From the NCBI RefSeq assembly GCF_900102785.1, contig NZ_FNGC01000003.1, positions 1 to 64,000 on the forward strand: 64,000 nt of DNA, in the 5' to 3' direction. This DNA comes from Arthrobacter sp. ok362. GTDB taxonomy: Bacteria > Actinomycetota > Actinomycetes > Actinomycetales > Micrococcaceae. The notes under the pieces were generated by a model, which did no database searches, was not told where the DNA came from, and saw only the letters and a program-made list of their open reading frames with translations. Position numbers and translations under genes: made by a program. Below are positions 29,658-38,783 of this stretch, piece after piece (positions within the stretch are counted from its first letter, which is position 1; every line of letters begins with the position of its first letter).

Positions 29658-30668
29658 TCAGTTGGTGTGCAGGTCCGCGTTGAGCTCCACGGTCTGGCCC
29701 TTGCGGGGGAGCGCCTCGACGGCGCCGGTGGTGGAGTTGCGGCGGAAGAGCAGGTTCGGAACCCCGGAAAGCTCCACGGCCTTGACTATCCGGCTGGTGT
29801 CTTCGCCTTCGGGATCCCGCGGGCCAATGACACGCACGCGCGTGCCGGCGGTGACGTAGAGGCCCGCCTCCACCACTGAGTCATCGCCCAGGCTGATGCC
29901 GACGCCGGAGTTGGCGCCGAGGAGGACCCGCTCTCCGAGGGAGATCTTTTCCGTGCCGCCGCCGGAGAGGGTTCCCATGATCGAGGCCCCGCCGCCGACG
30001 TCGGACCCGTCACCGGCGACGACGCCGGCCGAGATCCGGCCCTCGACCATGGACGTACCCAGGGTTCCGGCATTGAAGTTCACGAAGCCCTCGTGCATGA
30101 CCGTGGTGCCTTCGGCCAGGTGCGCGCCGAGCCGGACACGGTCGGCGTCGGCGATCCGGACGCCCGAGGGAACCACATAGTCCACCATGCGGGGGAACTT
30201 GTCCACACCGAAGACGGTGACGGCGCCGCGCTTGCGCAGGCGCGCCCGGGTCAGTTCGAAGTCCTCCACGGCGGCGGGGCCGAAGTTGGTCCACACCACG
30301 TTGGGGAGCTTGCCGAAGATGCCCTCAAGGTTGATGCTGTTGGGCTGGACGAGCCGGTGGGAGAGCAGGTGCAGGCGAAGGTAGGCGTCCGCCGTATCCG
30401 CGGGTGCCTCGTCGAGGTTGATCTGGACGAAGACAACCTTCTGTTCTGTGCCCCGGTCCGGGTCGATGCCGCTAGCGGCGATCTCGATCAGCGACTGGTC
30501 CGCGTTTTCCACCTCACGCCGGTGCTCCGCCGCGACTCCGAGCGCCGGCGCCGGAAACCAAACGTCCAGCACGGTGGCGTCACCGTTGCGGGTGGACACG
30601 GTGGCCACCCCGTAGCCATAGGCGGAGCGGGCGTCGGTGGGCACAGCGGAAGCAGCAGTTTCAGTCAT
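29658..30668 (-). CDS. dapD: Tetrahydrodipicolinate N-succinyltransferase
   Basis: A 336-aa trimeric acyltransferase of the actinobacterial DapD type. It transfers succinyl from succinyl-CoA to tetrahydrodipicolinate, the first step of the succinylase branch to diaminopimelate. The C-terminal half shows the left-handed beta-helix hexapeptide pattern (VRIADADRVRLGAHLAEGTT, MVEGRISAGVVAGDGSDVGG). TAGACT lies 6 nt before the ATG with no ribosome-binding site, so a leaderless message is likely. It is divergent from dapE with about 130 bp between. Confidence 0.95.
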   Translation of the reverse strand: MTETAASAVPTDARSAYGYGVATVSTRNGDATVLDVWFPAPALGVAAEHRREVENADQSLIEIAASGIDPDRGTEQKVVFVQINLDEAPADTADAYLRLHLLSHRLVQPNSINLEGIFGKLPNVVWTNFGPAAVEDFELTRARLRKRGAVTVFGVDKFPRMVDYVVPSGVRIADADRVRLGAHLAEGTTVMHEGFVNFNAGTLGTSMVEGRISAGVVAGDGSDVGGGASIMGTLSGGGTEKISLGERVLLGANSGVGISLGDDSVVEAGLYVTAGTRVRVIGPRDPEGEDTSRIVKAVELSGVPNLLFRRNSTTGAVEALPRKGQTVELNADLHTN

Positions 30669-30674
30669 GGCCCA

Positions 30675-30680
30675 AGTCTA
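30675..30680 (-). promoter_or_regulatory. Putative -10 box for leaderless dapD mRNA
   Basis: TAGACT on the minus strand, 6 nt before the ATG. Confidence 0.5.
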
Positions 30681-30788
30681 ACGAGAGGGCCCGCGGGCGC
30701 TGAAACGTGAGACGCCCAAGTGACAGGAGACGCTCGCCACCCACGTACGGGACGGCGGCTGCTGCGGCTCCGCGGGAAGGCGAACAGA

Positions 30789-30794
30789 TAAGGT
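30789..30794 (+). promoter_or_regulatory. Putative -10 box for leaderless dapE mRNA
   Basis: TAAGGT, 6 nt before GTG 30801. Confidence 0.45.
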
Positions 30795-30800
30795 GGGACG

Positions 30801-31955
30801 GTGACCCCCACGAACCCGCGCACCCCCGCCAGCGACCCTGTCCGCACGCCTGTCCATTTGGACCTCCGCCAGGACGTCGCCGTGCTCACGGCCGCACTGA
30901 TTGACATCAACAGCGTCTCCGGCAACGAAACGGCCCTGGCCGACGCCGTGGAACATGCCCTGCGCCTGCTGCCGCAGCTGGAGCTGGTCCGCGACGGCGA
31001 TTCGATCATCGCCCGCACCAACCTTGGCCGCACCGAGCGCGTCATCCTTGCCGGGCACCTGGACACCGTGCCGCTCCCCACCACCGAGGGCTCGCTCGGG
31101 ACCGTGCCGGCGTACTGGCCCTCCGGGGCCCCGGGGGAAGGGATCCTCTACGGCCGCGGCGCCACCGACATGAAGGGCGGCGTCGCCGTGCAGCTGGCGC
31201 TGGCGGCCACCATGTTCGACGCCGGGGCGGCGCCGGACAAGGACGTAACCTTCGTCTTCTATGACCACGAGGAAGTCGAGGCCGTCAAGAGCGGGCTCGG
31301 CCGGCTGGTCCGCAATCACGGATCCCTGCTCGGCGGGGACTTCGCGATCCTGCTCGAGCCAACCGACGGGACGGTGGAGGGCGGCTGCAACGGCACCAGC
31401 CGCTTCGAGGTGACCACGAACGGCGAGGCTGCCCACTCGGCCCGGGCCTGGATGGGCAGCAACGCCATCCACGCAGCTGCCCCGATCCTGGCCCGACTCG
31501 CGGCCTATGAACCGCAGACCGTCACGGTTGACGGCCTGGACTACCGCGAAAGTCTCAACGCCGTGAAGATCCACGGCGGCACGGCCGGAAACGTCATTCC
31601 GGACAAGTGCGTCGTGGAAATTAACTACCGCTTCGCGCCGGACAAGACCCCGGACGGGGCCGAGGCCGTCGTGCGCGAACTGCTGGACGGGTTCGACGTC
31701 GTGCGTACGGACGGCGCCGCCGGGGCGCGGCCGGGACTCCACCACCCCGCCGCCGCGTCCTTCGTCGCCGCCGTGGGCGCGGAGCCGAAGCCCAAGTACG
31801 GCTGGACCGACGTCGCACGGTTCAGTGAGCTCGGCATCCCCGCGGTGAACTTCGGACCCGGCGATGCGCTGCTGGCGCACAAGGACAACGAGCACGTCGA
31901 GGCGGACGCCATCAGGGAATGCCTGCGGGCGCTGCGGACCTGGCTCGGCGCCTAA
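30801..31955 (+). CDS. dapE: Succinyl-diaminopimelate desuccinylase
   Basis: A 384-aa di-zinc M20-family hydrolase that releases LL-diaminopimelate from its N-succinyl form. Metal and catalytic residues: H86 (AGHLDTVP), D123 (GRGATDMKGG), E157/E158 (DHEEVE) and a C-terminal His in GDALLAHKDNEHVE. The dimerisation insert is present (about 190-300). It starts with GTG and a TAAGGT box 6 nt upstream. With dapC and dapD it gives three steps of the same branch. Confidence 0.95.
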   Translation: MTPTNPRTPASDPVRTPVHLDLRQDVAVLTAALIDINSVSGNETALADAVEHALRLLPQLELVRDGDSIIARTNLGRTERVILAGHLDTVPLPTTEGSLGTVPAYWPSGAPGEGILYGRGATDMKGGVAVQLALAATMFDAGAAPDKDVTFVFYDHEEVEAVKSGLGRLVRNHGSLLGGDFAILLEPTDGTVEGGCNGTSRFEVTTNGEAAHSARAWMGSNAIHAAAPILARLAAYEPQTVTVDGLDYRESLNAVKIHGGTAGNVIPDKCVVEINYRFAPDKTPDGAEAVVRELLDGFDVVRTDGAAGARPGLHHPAAASFVAAVGAEPKPKYGWTDVARFSELGIPAVNFGPGDALLAHKDNEHVEADAIRECLRALRTWLGA

Positions 31956-31999
31956 CCGCGCGCAGCGCACGACCCACCGCACAAGACAGCACGCAACGC

Positions 32000-32040
32000 A
32001 CAAAGGGTCCGGAACCTCCGCGAGGTTCCGAACCCTTTGT
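32000..32040. terminator. Bidirectional terminator between dapE and gluD
   Basis: Arms 32000-32018 and 32022-32040 are inverted repeats over 19 positions with one mismatch and a 3-nt loop. The genes converge here, so it can serve both. Confidence 0.8.
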
Positions 32041-32053
32041 GGGTGGAAGAGCC

Positions 32054-32890
32054 TTACTTGGCCGCCGGCACTCCGGCGACCGGCACGTGCGCCACGCCGC
32101 CGGCAGCCCGCTTGGAGCCGCGGCGTTCGAGCCAGATGGCCAGGCGGGAGACCGCCAGGTCGATGGCGATGTAGATGGCCGCGGCCACGAAGAACACCGG
32201 GAACAGGTACTGCGGGCCGAGGAAGTCGGCCATGACCTGCACGGCCCGGAGCAGCTCGCCGTAAGCGACAATGTAGCCGAGCGAGGTGTCCTTCAGCAGC
32301 ACCACGAGCTGCGCGACCAGCGAGGGCAGCATGCGCCGGATGGCCTGCGGCAGCTCGATGGTCAGCCGGGACTGGAAGCTGGTGAGGCCGATCGCCAGGC
32401 CGGCCTCACGCTGGCCCTTGGGCAGCGACTGGACGCCGGCGCGGATGATCTCGGCAAAGATCGCCGAGTTGTACAGCACCAGGCCGGCCACGACTGCAAT
32501 AAACGAGCTGGTGGCAAAGACGAGCAGCACGAACAGCATCATGAGCACCACGGGCATGCCGCGCAGGAATTCCAGCACGATCCGGGTGGGCACCCTGATC
32601 CAGGCGTTGTCCGAGATGCGCATCAGGCACAGAAGCAGGCCCAGCGGGAAGGCGATCACCGCCGACACCGCCGCAGCGGCCAGCGTGGCACCGATGCCGG
32701 CGGCGATCAGGGCCCAGACCTCGGGCAGCTGGAACACCGCCCAGCGTTTGGGGTCGAAGATTCCCTGCTGGGCGAGGGTCATGACCGCCAGGACGAGGAG
32801 GCCGCCGATCACGATCACGCCGATGATGGAGCCGATCAGCGAAACCCGGCGGGCTTTGGGACCGGGAACGTCGTAGAGAACAGAGCTCAT
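32054..32890 (-). CDS. gluD: Amino-acid ABC permease (GluD-like)
   Basis: A 278-aa inner-membrane subunit of the polar amino acid (HisM/GlnP) family. N-terminal helix IGSIIGVIVIGGLLVLAVMTL, EAA loop SLPKGQREAGLAIGLTSFQS. Last gene of a glutamate-type importer in the order gluABCD. Its start overlaps the end of gluC by 4 bp. The symbol rests on the operon resemblance to Corynebacterium gluABCD; the ligand is inferred. Confidence 0.88.
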   Translation of the reverse strand: MSSVLYDVPGPKARRVSLIGSIIGVIVIGGLLVLAVMTLAQQGIFDPKRWAVFQLPEVWALIAAGIGATLAAAAVSAVIAFPLGLLLCLMRISDNAWIRVPTRIVLEFLRGMPVVLMMLFVLLVFATSSFIAVVAGLVLYNSAIFAEIIRAGVQSLPKGQREAGLAIGLTSFQSRLTIELPQAIRRMLPSLVAQLVVLLKDTSLGYIVAYGELLRAVQVMADFLGPQYLFPVFFVAAAIYIAIDLAVSRLAIWLERRGSKRAAGGVAHVPVAGVPAAK

Positions 32891-33537
32891 CGTGCGATCG
32901 CCACCTTTCGTTCAACGACGCTGGCGAGATAGCCAAGCGGGATGGTTATCAGCAGGTAGAAGAACGCGACGCCCACCAGAACCCACACGACCGCGTCGCC
33001 GTTGGCGTTGGCCAGCTGCTTGCCCTGGCCGAAGAGTTCCAGCACATAGAACGCGCCGGCCACAGAGGAGTTCTTGACCAGGGCGATCAGAATGTTGATC
33101 AACGGCGGGATCACGGTGCGCAGGGCCTGCGGCAGGATGATCAGGGAGAGCACCTGGCTGAACTTCATGCCGATGCTGCGGGCGGCCTCCGCCTGGCCCA
33201 CCGGGACACTGTTGACGCCCGAGCGCACGGCCTCGGCGATGAAGGCCGAGGTGTAGGCGCTCAAGGCGATGATGGCGGCGACCTCGAACTGCTGGAACGT
33301 GATGCCGAGGCGGGGCAGAACCACGGCTGCGAAGAAGAATGCGATGGTCAGCGGGGTGTTCCGGACGATCTCGACGTACGCCATGCTGAAGCCGCGCAGC
33401 GCGGCGACGGGCGAGACGCGGGCGGCCGCCAGCACGGTGCCGACGATCAAGGCGATAATCCCCGAGATCACGGACAGGAAGAGGGTTCGGAGAAAACCGT
33501 CCCAGTACTGCGGGAGGTTTTCAATGATGACGTCCAT
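32887..33537 (-). CDS. gluC: Amino-acid ABC permease (GluC-like)
   Basis: A 216-aa permease of the HisM/GlnP family: YWDGFLRTLFLSVISGIIAL at the N-terminus, EAA loop SVPVGQAEAARSIGMKFSQV, then ILPQALRTVIPPLINILIAL. It pairs with gluD, with a 4-bp overlap at its end. It is separated from gluB by about 98 bp holding a strong hairpin. Confidence 0.89.
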   Translation of the reverse strand: MDVIIENLPQYWDGFLRTLFLSVISGIIALIVGTVLAAARVSPVAALRGFSMAYVEIVRNTPLTIAFFFAAVVLPRLGITFQQFEVAAIIALSAYTSAFIAEAVRSGVNSVPVGQAEAARSIGMKFSQVLSLIILPQALRTVIPPLINILIALVKNSSVAGAFYVLELFGQGKQLANANGDAVVWVLVGVAFFYLLITIPLGYLASVVERKVAIAR

Positions 33538-33582
33538 AAGTTCCTTCAGCTACGTTGAGGGGATTCCAAGCGGAAGACGGGA

Positions 33583-33629
33583 GTGGCGGCCGCCGGGCTG
33601 CGGAAAATTCGCCGCCCGGCAGCCGCCAC
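33583..33629 (-). terminator. Intercistronic hairpin between gluB and gluC
   Basis: Arms 33583-33600 and 33612-33629 match at 16 of 18 positions, just after the gluB stop in the direction of transcription. No T-run. Same placement as the hairpins after the other two binding-protein genes. Confidence 0.65.
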
Positions 33630-33635
33630 AACCGG

Positions 33636-34520
33636 CTAGTAGCGGTCGATCGCGGGAAGCGAGGGCGTGGTCTTGATGACGGTGCCGGCGGTGTCTTCCC
33701 AAGCCTTCTTGTAGGACCCGTCCTTGTCGAAGGCCTCCAGCTGGTCATTGACCCACGTGCGGAAGGTCTTGTCGTCCTTCTTCAGGCCAATGCCGTAGGG
33801 CTCCTTGGTGAAGGTCTGGTCCGAGGCCAGCTTGAACGCATCCGGCTCCTTGGACACGAAACCGGCCAGGATGACGTTGTCAGTGGTGACCGCTTCAACC
33901 TGGTGGTTCCGCAGCGGCTCTAGGCAGGCGGAGTAGGTCGCGGCCGGAACCAGGACTGCTCCGTACTTTTCCACGATCGTCTGGGCCGGGGTGGATCCGG
34001 TCACGGAGCAGACGTTTTTGCCCTTGAGGTCCTCGGGCTTGGTGATGGAGTTGTTGTCCTTGTTCACCATGAGGGCCTGCCCGGCCTCGTAGTACGGGCC
34101 GGCGAAGTCAACTTGGGTCTTGCGCTTGTCGTTGATGGTGTAGGTGGCCACAATCATGTCCACCTTGCCCTGCTTGAGGAACTCCTCGCGGTTGGCGGAG
34201 ACCGTTTCAACCCACTCGATCTTGTCGGCGGGGATGCCCAGCTTGGCAGCAATCAGCTTGCCGATTTCGACGTCGAAGCCGACCGGCTTGCCGTCGAGGC
34301 CCTTCTGGCCGAAGAGAGGCTGATCGAACTTGGTGCCGATGGTGATCTTTCCCGCGTTTGAAAGCTTGGCCATGGTGGAATCGGCGGCAAAGCTCGGCTT
34401 CTCGGCTACGGGCGGGTTGGTGGTAGTGGAGGATCCGCCGCCACAGGCGCTCAGGCTGAGCGCGAGTGCTGCGGATGCGGCAACCAGAAGGGATTTCCTC
34501 CGGGTCAAAAATGCCTTCAT
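33636..34520 (-). CDS. gluB: Glutamate-type ABC binding lipoprotein (GluB-like)
   Basis: A 294-aa periplasmic-binding protein type 2 (SBP_bac_3). The lipobox is LSAC with Cys 26. Family segments: GFDVEIGKLIAAKLGIPADK, VDMIVATYTINDKRKTQVDF and YGIGLKKDDKTFRTWVNDQL. The acidic-amino-acid specificity is inferred from the operon type. Second gene of gluABCD, about 58 bp after gluA. Confidence 0.9.
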   Translation of the reverse strand: MKAFLTRRKSLLVAASAALALSLSACGGGSSTTTNPPVAEKPSFAADSTMAKLSNAGKITIGTKFDQPLFGQKGLDGKPVGFDVEIGKLIAAKLGIPADKIEWVETVSANREEFLKQGKVDMIVATYTINDKRKTQVDFAGPYYEAGQALMVNKDNNSITKPEDLKGKNVCSVTGSTPAQTIVEKYGAVLVPAATYSACLEPLRNHQVEAVTTDNVILAGFVSKEPDAFKLASDQTFTKEPYGIGLKKDDKTFRTWVNDQLEAFDKDGSYKKAWEDTAGTVIKTTPSLPAIDRY

Positions 34521-34578
34521 GACATTCCTTTCATTGGACGGCCGCCATCCGGCGGCCGGGGTGCGAAATCGTAGTCGG

Positions 34579-35334
34579 TCAGTGTGTCAGCAGCTTGGAC
34601 AGGAAGTCCTTGGCCCGGCTGCTCTTGGGGTTGGTGAAGAATTCCTCGGGGGTCGCGTCCTCGACGATCTGGCCGTCGGCCATGAACACGACGCGGTCGG
34701 CCGCCTTGCGGGCGAAGCCCATCTCGTGGGTGACCACGATCATGGTCATGCCCTCCTTGGCGAGCTGGACCATGACGTCCAGGACCTCGTTGATCATTTC
34801 CGGATCGAGGGCGGAGGTGGGCTCATCGAAGAGCATCACCTTTGGCTTCATGGCCAGGGCGCGGGCGATTGCAACACGCTGCTGCTGGCCTCCGGAGAGC
34901 TGGGCCGGAAGTTTGGGGGCCTGGTGCCCGACGCCGACGCGCTCCAGCAGTGCCATGGCGTCCTTGTCGGCCTCGCCCTTGGCGACGCCCTTGACCTTGA
35001 TGGGGCCGAGGGTCACGTTTTCCAGGATGGTCTTGTGGGCGAACAGGTTGAAGGACTGGAAGACCATGCCGACGTCGGCGCGCAGCTTCGCCAGTTCCTT
35101 GCCCTCCTCGGGCAGTTCCTTGCCATCGATCTTGATGTCGCCGTCGTCGATGGTCTCGAGACGGTTGATGGCGCGGCAGAGCGTCGACTTGCCGGAACCC
35201 GAGGGGCCGATGACAACAACAACCTCACCCTTGCGGACGGTCAGGTTGATGTCCTTCAGGACGTGCAGCTGGCCGTAATGCTTGTTCACGGCCTTCAGGG
35301 AGACGAGAGCATCGCCGGGCACTTGAGTAGTCAT
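34579..35334 (-). CDS. gluA: Amino-acid ABC ATPase (GluA-like)
   Basis: A 251-aa ATPase of the GlnQ/GluA type. Walker A is GPSGSGKST, signature [14 protein letters not shown], Walker [13 protein letters not shown], switch His in [11 protein letters not shown]. It is the first gene of the operon. TAGATT 6 nt before the ATG, with no ribosome-binding site, suggests a leaderless transcript. Confidence 0.94.
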   Translation of the reverse strand: MTTQVPGDALVSLKAVNKHYGQLHVLKDINLTVRKGEVVVVIGPSGSGKSTLCRAINRLETIDDGDIKIDGKELPEEGKELAKLRADVGMVFQSFNLFAHKTILENVTLGPIKVKGVAKGEADKDAMALLERVGVGHQAPKLPAQLSGGQQQRVAIARALAMKPKVMLFDEPTSALDPEMINEVLDVMVQLAKEGMTMIVVTHEMGFARKAADRVVFMADGQIVEDATPEEFFTNPKSSRAKDFLSKLLTH

Positions 35335-35340
35335 AGAAAG

Positions 35341-35346
35341 AATCTA
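35341..35346 (-). promoter_or_regulatory. Putative -10 box for leaderless gluA mRNA
   Basis: TAGATT on the minus strand, 6 nt before the ATG. Confidence 0.5.
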
Positions 35347-35524
35347 GCGAAGATTGACGCGATATGACCGCAATCACTGTGTTTAGTGCAGATCGTGATT
35401 CAAGAGATACCTGCACGTCAGCGTCCCTTGCGGGGCCGCCGCGGGCCTGCCGCCCCGGTCGCCGGCCGCCGCCTGCTGCCGTTCCGCGGGGACGTGCCGA
35501 CGCGGCGACGGGCGAGTTCCGCGC

Positions 35525-35530
35525 TAGCCT
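35525..35530 (+). promoter_or_regulatory. Putative -10 box for leaderless LOG-family gene
   Basis: TAGCCT, 7 nt before ATG 35538. It decides this start over longer in-frame alternatives. Confidence 0.5.
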
Positions 35531-35537
35531 ATTGGGC

Positions 35538-36431
35538 ATGAGTACCGATCCGCAGCACGGCCCCAAGCAAAACGCCGAACAGAAGCCCGCCGGAAAGCCG
35601 GCCCGCGAGGCCCGCAGCACCCCGGCGCCCAACGGGATCCGCCACAAGGGCCCGCTTGAGCTGCGCCGCAAGGCCGCGAAGGTCACTATGTCCGATCAGA
35701 CATTGCTGGACACTAAGGGACCGGGCCAGTTCGTCCACACGGACCCCTGGCGCGTCCTGCGGATCCAGAGCGAGTTCGTGGAAGGATTCGGTGCCCTGGC
35801 AGATCTCGGCCCGGCGGTCAGCGTCTTCGGCTCCGCCCGCACCGTGCCGGGGAGCCCGAACTACGAGCTCGGCGTCGAGGTCGGGCGCCAGCTGGCCGAA
35901 GCCGGACTGGCCGTGATCACGGGCGGCGGCCCGGGGTCGATGGAGGCCGCGAACAAGGGCGCCGTGCAGGGCAACGGCGTCTCCGTGGGGCTCGGGATCG
36001 AACTGCCCTTCGAACAGGGAATGAACCAGTGGGTGGACCTGGGCATCAACTTCCGGTACTTCTTCGCCCGCAAAACCATGTTCGTCAAGTACGCCCAGGG
36101 CTTCATCGTGCTCCCCGGCGGCCTCGGCACCCTGGATGAGCTCTTCGAAGCCATGGTCCTGGTCCAAACCCGCAAGGTCACCTCCTTCCCGATCGTGCTG
36201 GTGGGAACTTCCTTCTGGAGCCCCATGCTCGAGTGGGTTCGGGACACCCTCGTCGCGGAGGGCATGGTTTCGGCGGAAGACCTGGACCTCGTGCAGGTGG
36301 TGGATGACCCCGCGCTGGCCGTCGAGCTGGTCGTGGAGGGCGCCGCCCGCCACCGGAACCCGAACGGCGGCTCCGCCAACGGAGGCGGCAACGCGAACAC
36401 CAAGGGAACCGGAGAAGGAACGCGGGGCTGA
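35538..36431 (+). CDS. LOG-family (TIGR00730) nucleotide phosphoribohydrolase-like protein
   Basis: A 297-aa Rossmann-fold protein. Signature motifs are GGGPGSMEAANKGA and PGGLGTLDE, with the substrate-binding arginine in the FFARKTM region. Family members cleave cytokinin or purine ribotides; the natural substrate in actinobacteria is uncertain. N-terminal about 60 residues and the Gly/Asn-rich C-terminus are extra to the core domain. The frame is open from 35364, but the TAGCCT-N7-ATG arrangement supports 35538. It heads a conserved string with the DivIVA-like and mannosyltransferase genes. Confidence 0.88.
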   Translation: MSTDPQHGPKQNAEQKPAGKPAREARSTPAPNGIRHKGPLELRRKAAKVTMSDQTLLDTKGPGQFVHTDPWRVLRIQSEFVEGFGALADLGPAVSVFGSARTVPGSPNYELGVEVGRQLAEAGLAVITGGGPGSMEAANKGAVQGNGVSVGLGIELPFEQGMNQWVDLGINFRYFFARKTMFVKYAQGFIVLPGGLGTLDELFEAMVLVQTRKVTSFPIVLVGTSFWSPMLEWVRDTLVAEGMVSAEDLDLVQVVDDPALAVELVVEGAARHRNPNGGSANGGGNANTKGTGEGTRG

Positions 36432-36459
36432 ACCCGCCGGCGTCTGGCACGATGGTCTA

Positions 36460-36816
36460 GTGAGTCTCTTCTTGGTCTTCCTGGCGATTGTGCTGATCGG
36501 CGTCGCCGTCCTCCTGGGCACCGGCCTGGCGCCGAAAATCTTCCGCCGACACCGGGACGGCCGTGCAGGCGCTTCCTTTGACGACGGCTTCGACGAGCCG
36601 GTCGCCTCCCTGCCGCCGGTCCTGCTGCCCGAGCGCGCGGCCGCGGCGGACATCGACCGTCTTCGCTTCGCGATCGGACTCCGCGGCTACCGGATGGACC
36701 AGGTGGATCAGGTCCTTGATGATCTGCGGGACCAGATCATCGCCAAGGACCAAAAGATCGAGGCACTCGGGGAGGAACTGGAACGCCTCCGTCCGCCGGC
36801 CGAAGAGCGTCAGTGA
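36460..36816 (+). CDS. Small DivIVA-like membrane-anchored protein
   Basis: A 118-aa protein starting at GTG 36460. It has one N-terminal membrane helix (SLFLVFLAIVLIGVAVLLGT), a spacer and a C-terminal DivIVA-like segment (LRFAIGLRGYRMDQVDQVLDDL) followed by a short coiled coil. Such proteins resemble Rv1209 and may link to polar growth, but a function is not shown. Its stop overlaps the GTG of the next gene. Confidence 0.8.
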   Translation: MSLFLVFLAIVLIGVAVLLGTGLAPKIFRRHRDGRAGASFDDGFDEPVASLPPVLLPERAAAADIDRLRFAIGLRGYRMDQVDQVLDDLRDQIIAKDQKIEALGEELERLRPPAEERQ

Positions 36817-38189
36817 GCCACGTGGAGGACCCGGAGACTGTCACGGAGCCTGAGGCCCAAAAACCGCAGGGATTGAACGCGGCGCTGTGGAGCCGCATCG
36901 CAGGCGCGGGCGCCCGGATGGTGCGGTGGCCGTGGTGGGTGCAGGTGGCCGGCTTGTACATCGCCGCCCGGCTGCTCAGCGCCTGTATCTTCATGGCTGC
37001 CGCCCTGCACCAGGGCGTGAATCCGTGGTTTCCCGCCAAGCCCGACTACTGGAATTTCATCAATATCTGGGACGCCCGCTGGTACGCCGAAGCGCTCCAG
37101 ACGGGGTATCCGGCGCTTCTGCCGACCGACGCTGCCGGCACCGTCCAGGAGAACACGTGGGCCTTCTACCCCCTCTTCCCCGTGCTGGGCCGAGTGGTTT
37201 CCGGGCTCACGGGCACGGGCCCGGCGTGGTCGCTGACGGCCATCGCGCTGGTCTCCGGGATAGGTGCGGCCCTCGTGGCGTACAGGATTTTCCGGCACCG
37301 GGCCACGCACCGCACGGCGCTCTGGGGGATCGTGTTCCTGGCGACCTTCCCGGTGGCGCCGGTCCTGCAGGTGCCTTACGCCGAATCCCTCAACCTGCTG
37401 CTGCTCGGCGCCGCACTGTTGCTCGTCATGGAGCGCCGGTACCTGTGGGCCATGCCGGTTGTGGTCCTGATGTGCCTGTCCCGCCCCACCGGGGTTCCGT
37501 TTGCCGTGATGCTGGGGCTGCTGTTTCTCTACCGTTTCTGGCAGCGTGTCGCGACACCGCGCGTCACTGCACAGGGCCTCACTACGAACAGCCTCACTCC
37601 GAAGCGCTTCACAGCGCAGCGCTTCACAGCGCAGCGCCTCACCGCGAAGCGCCGGGACGGCGGTGCCGTCCCCAGCAACGCGGAGCTCTGGTCCCTCGGC
37701 GGCCTCACCGCCGTCAGCGGCATCGGTGCGCTGCTGTGGCCGGCCATCGCCTGGGCCGCGACCGGCGATCTGGGCGCCTACACCAAGACCGAAACCGCGT
37801 GGCGCGGCGATGACCTGGTGCCGTTCAAGCCGTGGTTTGACACCGGCATCATGCTGTTCGGGCCGACGCTCGGCGTGCTGGCGCCCTTCGTGTTCGTTGC
37901 TGCGTTCACCCTGTTGATGATGTCCCGGCCCGTCGCCGCCCTGGGCACTGAACTGAGGCTCTGGTGCTGCTGCTACACGGGGTACCTGCTGGTCTTCCTG
38001 CACCCCCAGACCAGCACGTTCAGGATGCTGCTGCCGCTGTTCCCGCTCGCCCTCAGCGCCGCCGTTCTCTCGCGTTCCCGCGCCTACCGCGGAGCCATGG
38101 TGGTCATGTTCGTGCTGCTGCAGATCGTCTGGGTTGTGTGGCTGTGGGCATGGGCGCAGCTGCCGGGCGGAGGGGACTACCCGCCGTGA
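36813..38189 (+). CDS. PIG-V-like membrane mannosyltransferase
   Basis: A 458-aa polytopic protein. The catalytic-type motif region NIWDARWYAEALQTGYP follows the first membrane helix, and about ten hydrophobic segments follow, as in PIG-V family polyprenyl-phosphate-mannose-dependent transferases. Target glycan unknown. An odd loop at residues about 250-279 consists of six pentapeptides (x-[FLV]-T-x-x), encoded by a 15-bp tandem repeat. GTG 36813 overlaps the previous stop (GTGA). Confidence 0.82.
   Translation: MSHVEDPETVTEPEAQKPQGLNAALWSRIAGAGARMVRWPWWVQVAGLYIAARLLSACIFMAAALHQGVNPWFPAKPDYWNFINIWDARWYAEALQTGYPALLPTDAAGTVQENTWAFYPLFPVLGRVVSGLTGTGPAWSLTAIALVSGIGAALVAYRIFRHRATHRTALWGIVFLATFPVAPVLQVPYAESLNLLLLGAALLLVMERRYLWAMPVVVLMCLSRPTGVPFAVMLGLLFLYRFWQRVATPRVTAQGLTTNSLTPKRFTAQRFTAQRLTAKRRDGGAVPSNAELWSLGGLTAVSGIGALLWPAIAWAATGDLGAYTKTETAWRGDDLVPFKPWFDTGIMLFGPTLGVLAPFVFVAAFTLLMMSRPVAALGTELRLWCCCYTGYLLVFLHPQTSTFRMLLPLFPLALSAAVLSRSRAYRGAMVVMFVLLQIVWVVWLWAWAQLPGGGDYPP
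37560..37649 (+). repeat. Six 15-bp tandem units inside the mannosyltransferase gene
   Basis: Units start at 37560, 37575, 37590, 37605, 37620 and 37635. The fourth and fifth are identical (CGCTTCACAGCGCAG). They encode RVTAQ, GLTTN, SLTPK, RFTAQ, RFTAQ and RLTAK, a basic loop between membrane helices. Confidence 0.8.
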
Positions 38190-38461
38190 CGCACAGCACG
38201 ATTTCGCGGCGCCGGCCCGGCATGGCGGGACGCGCTGGAAAGTCCAATGATTAGCTACGCGCGCATTGTTACGCGATAATAGAGGATAAGCAAGGACAAG
38301 AAGCACGCTGAATAAAAGCAGACTGAGTATTCGTAAGCGGTTTATTTGTGAGTTTGCCTGTCACGGCGGCCTCCTGGAGCGCTGCCGGGCGGCTTGCTTG
38401 GCCAAGCGGACGCAGCCCGGCCGGGCTGGTATGTCAGGGACTAATGGAGGGGATATTCCTT

Positions 38462-38629
38462 ATGGCGGCAATGAAACCACGCACCGGCGACGGCCCAATG
38501 GAAGTGACGAAAGAGGGACGAAGCCTGATCATGCGTGTTCCGCTCGAAGGCGGGGGGCGACTCGTAGTCGAACTCAATGCCGCTGAGGCGACAAACCTCA
38601 AGGAATGTCTCGTCGGCGTCACTGAATAG
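38462..38629 (+). CDS. DUF3117 protein
   Basis: A 55-aa protein (MAAMKPRTGDGPMEVTKEGR, then SLIMRVPLEGGGRLVVELNA) of the DUF3117 family, near-universal in actinobacteria. Function unknown. GGAGGGG lies upstream of ATG 38462 at a workable distance. The 270-bp AT-richer region before it probably holds its promoter. A terminator follows closely, so it is monocistronic. Confidence 0.92.
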   Translation: MAAMKPRTGDGPMEVTKEGRSLIMRVPLEGGGRLVVELNAAEATNLKECLVGVTE

Positions 38630-38649
38630 CGTCACGCCAAGAGCTTCGC

Positions 38650-38693
38650 AAAGGGCGGGGTCCCGGCCATCAGGCCGCGGACCCCGCCCTTTT
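38650..38693 (+). terminator. Terminator after DUF3117
   Basis: A long stem of about 19 bp with one bulge (38650-38668 with 38673-38692), ATCA loop, ending in TTTT. Rho-independent type. Confidence 0.85.
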
Positions 38694-38783
38694 CTGTCTG
38701 CGCTTTGACCTCTGCTTCGTGGCGGCCAACTCGTGGCGGCGACTCTTGGCTGCTAATTCTTTTGGCTGTTATTTCTGTGGCTG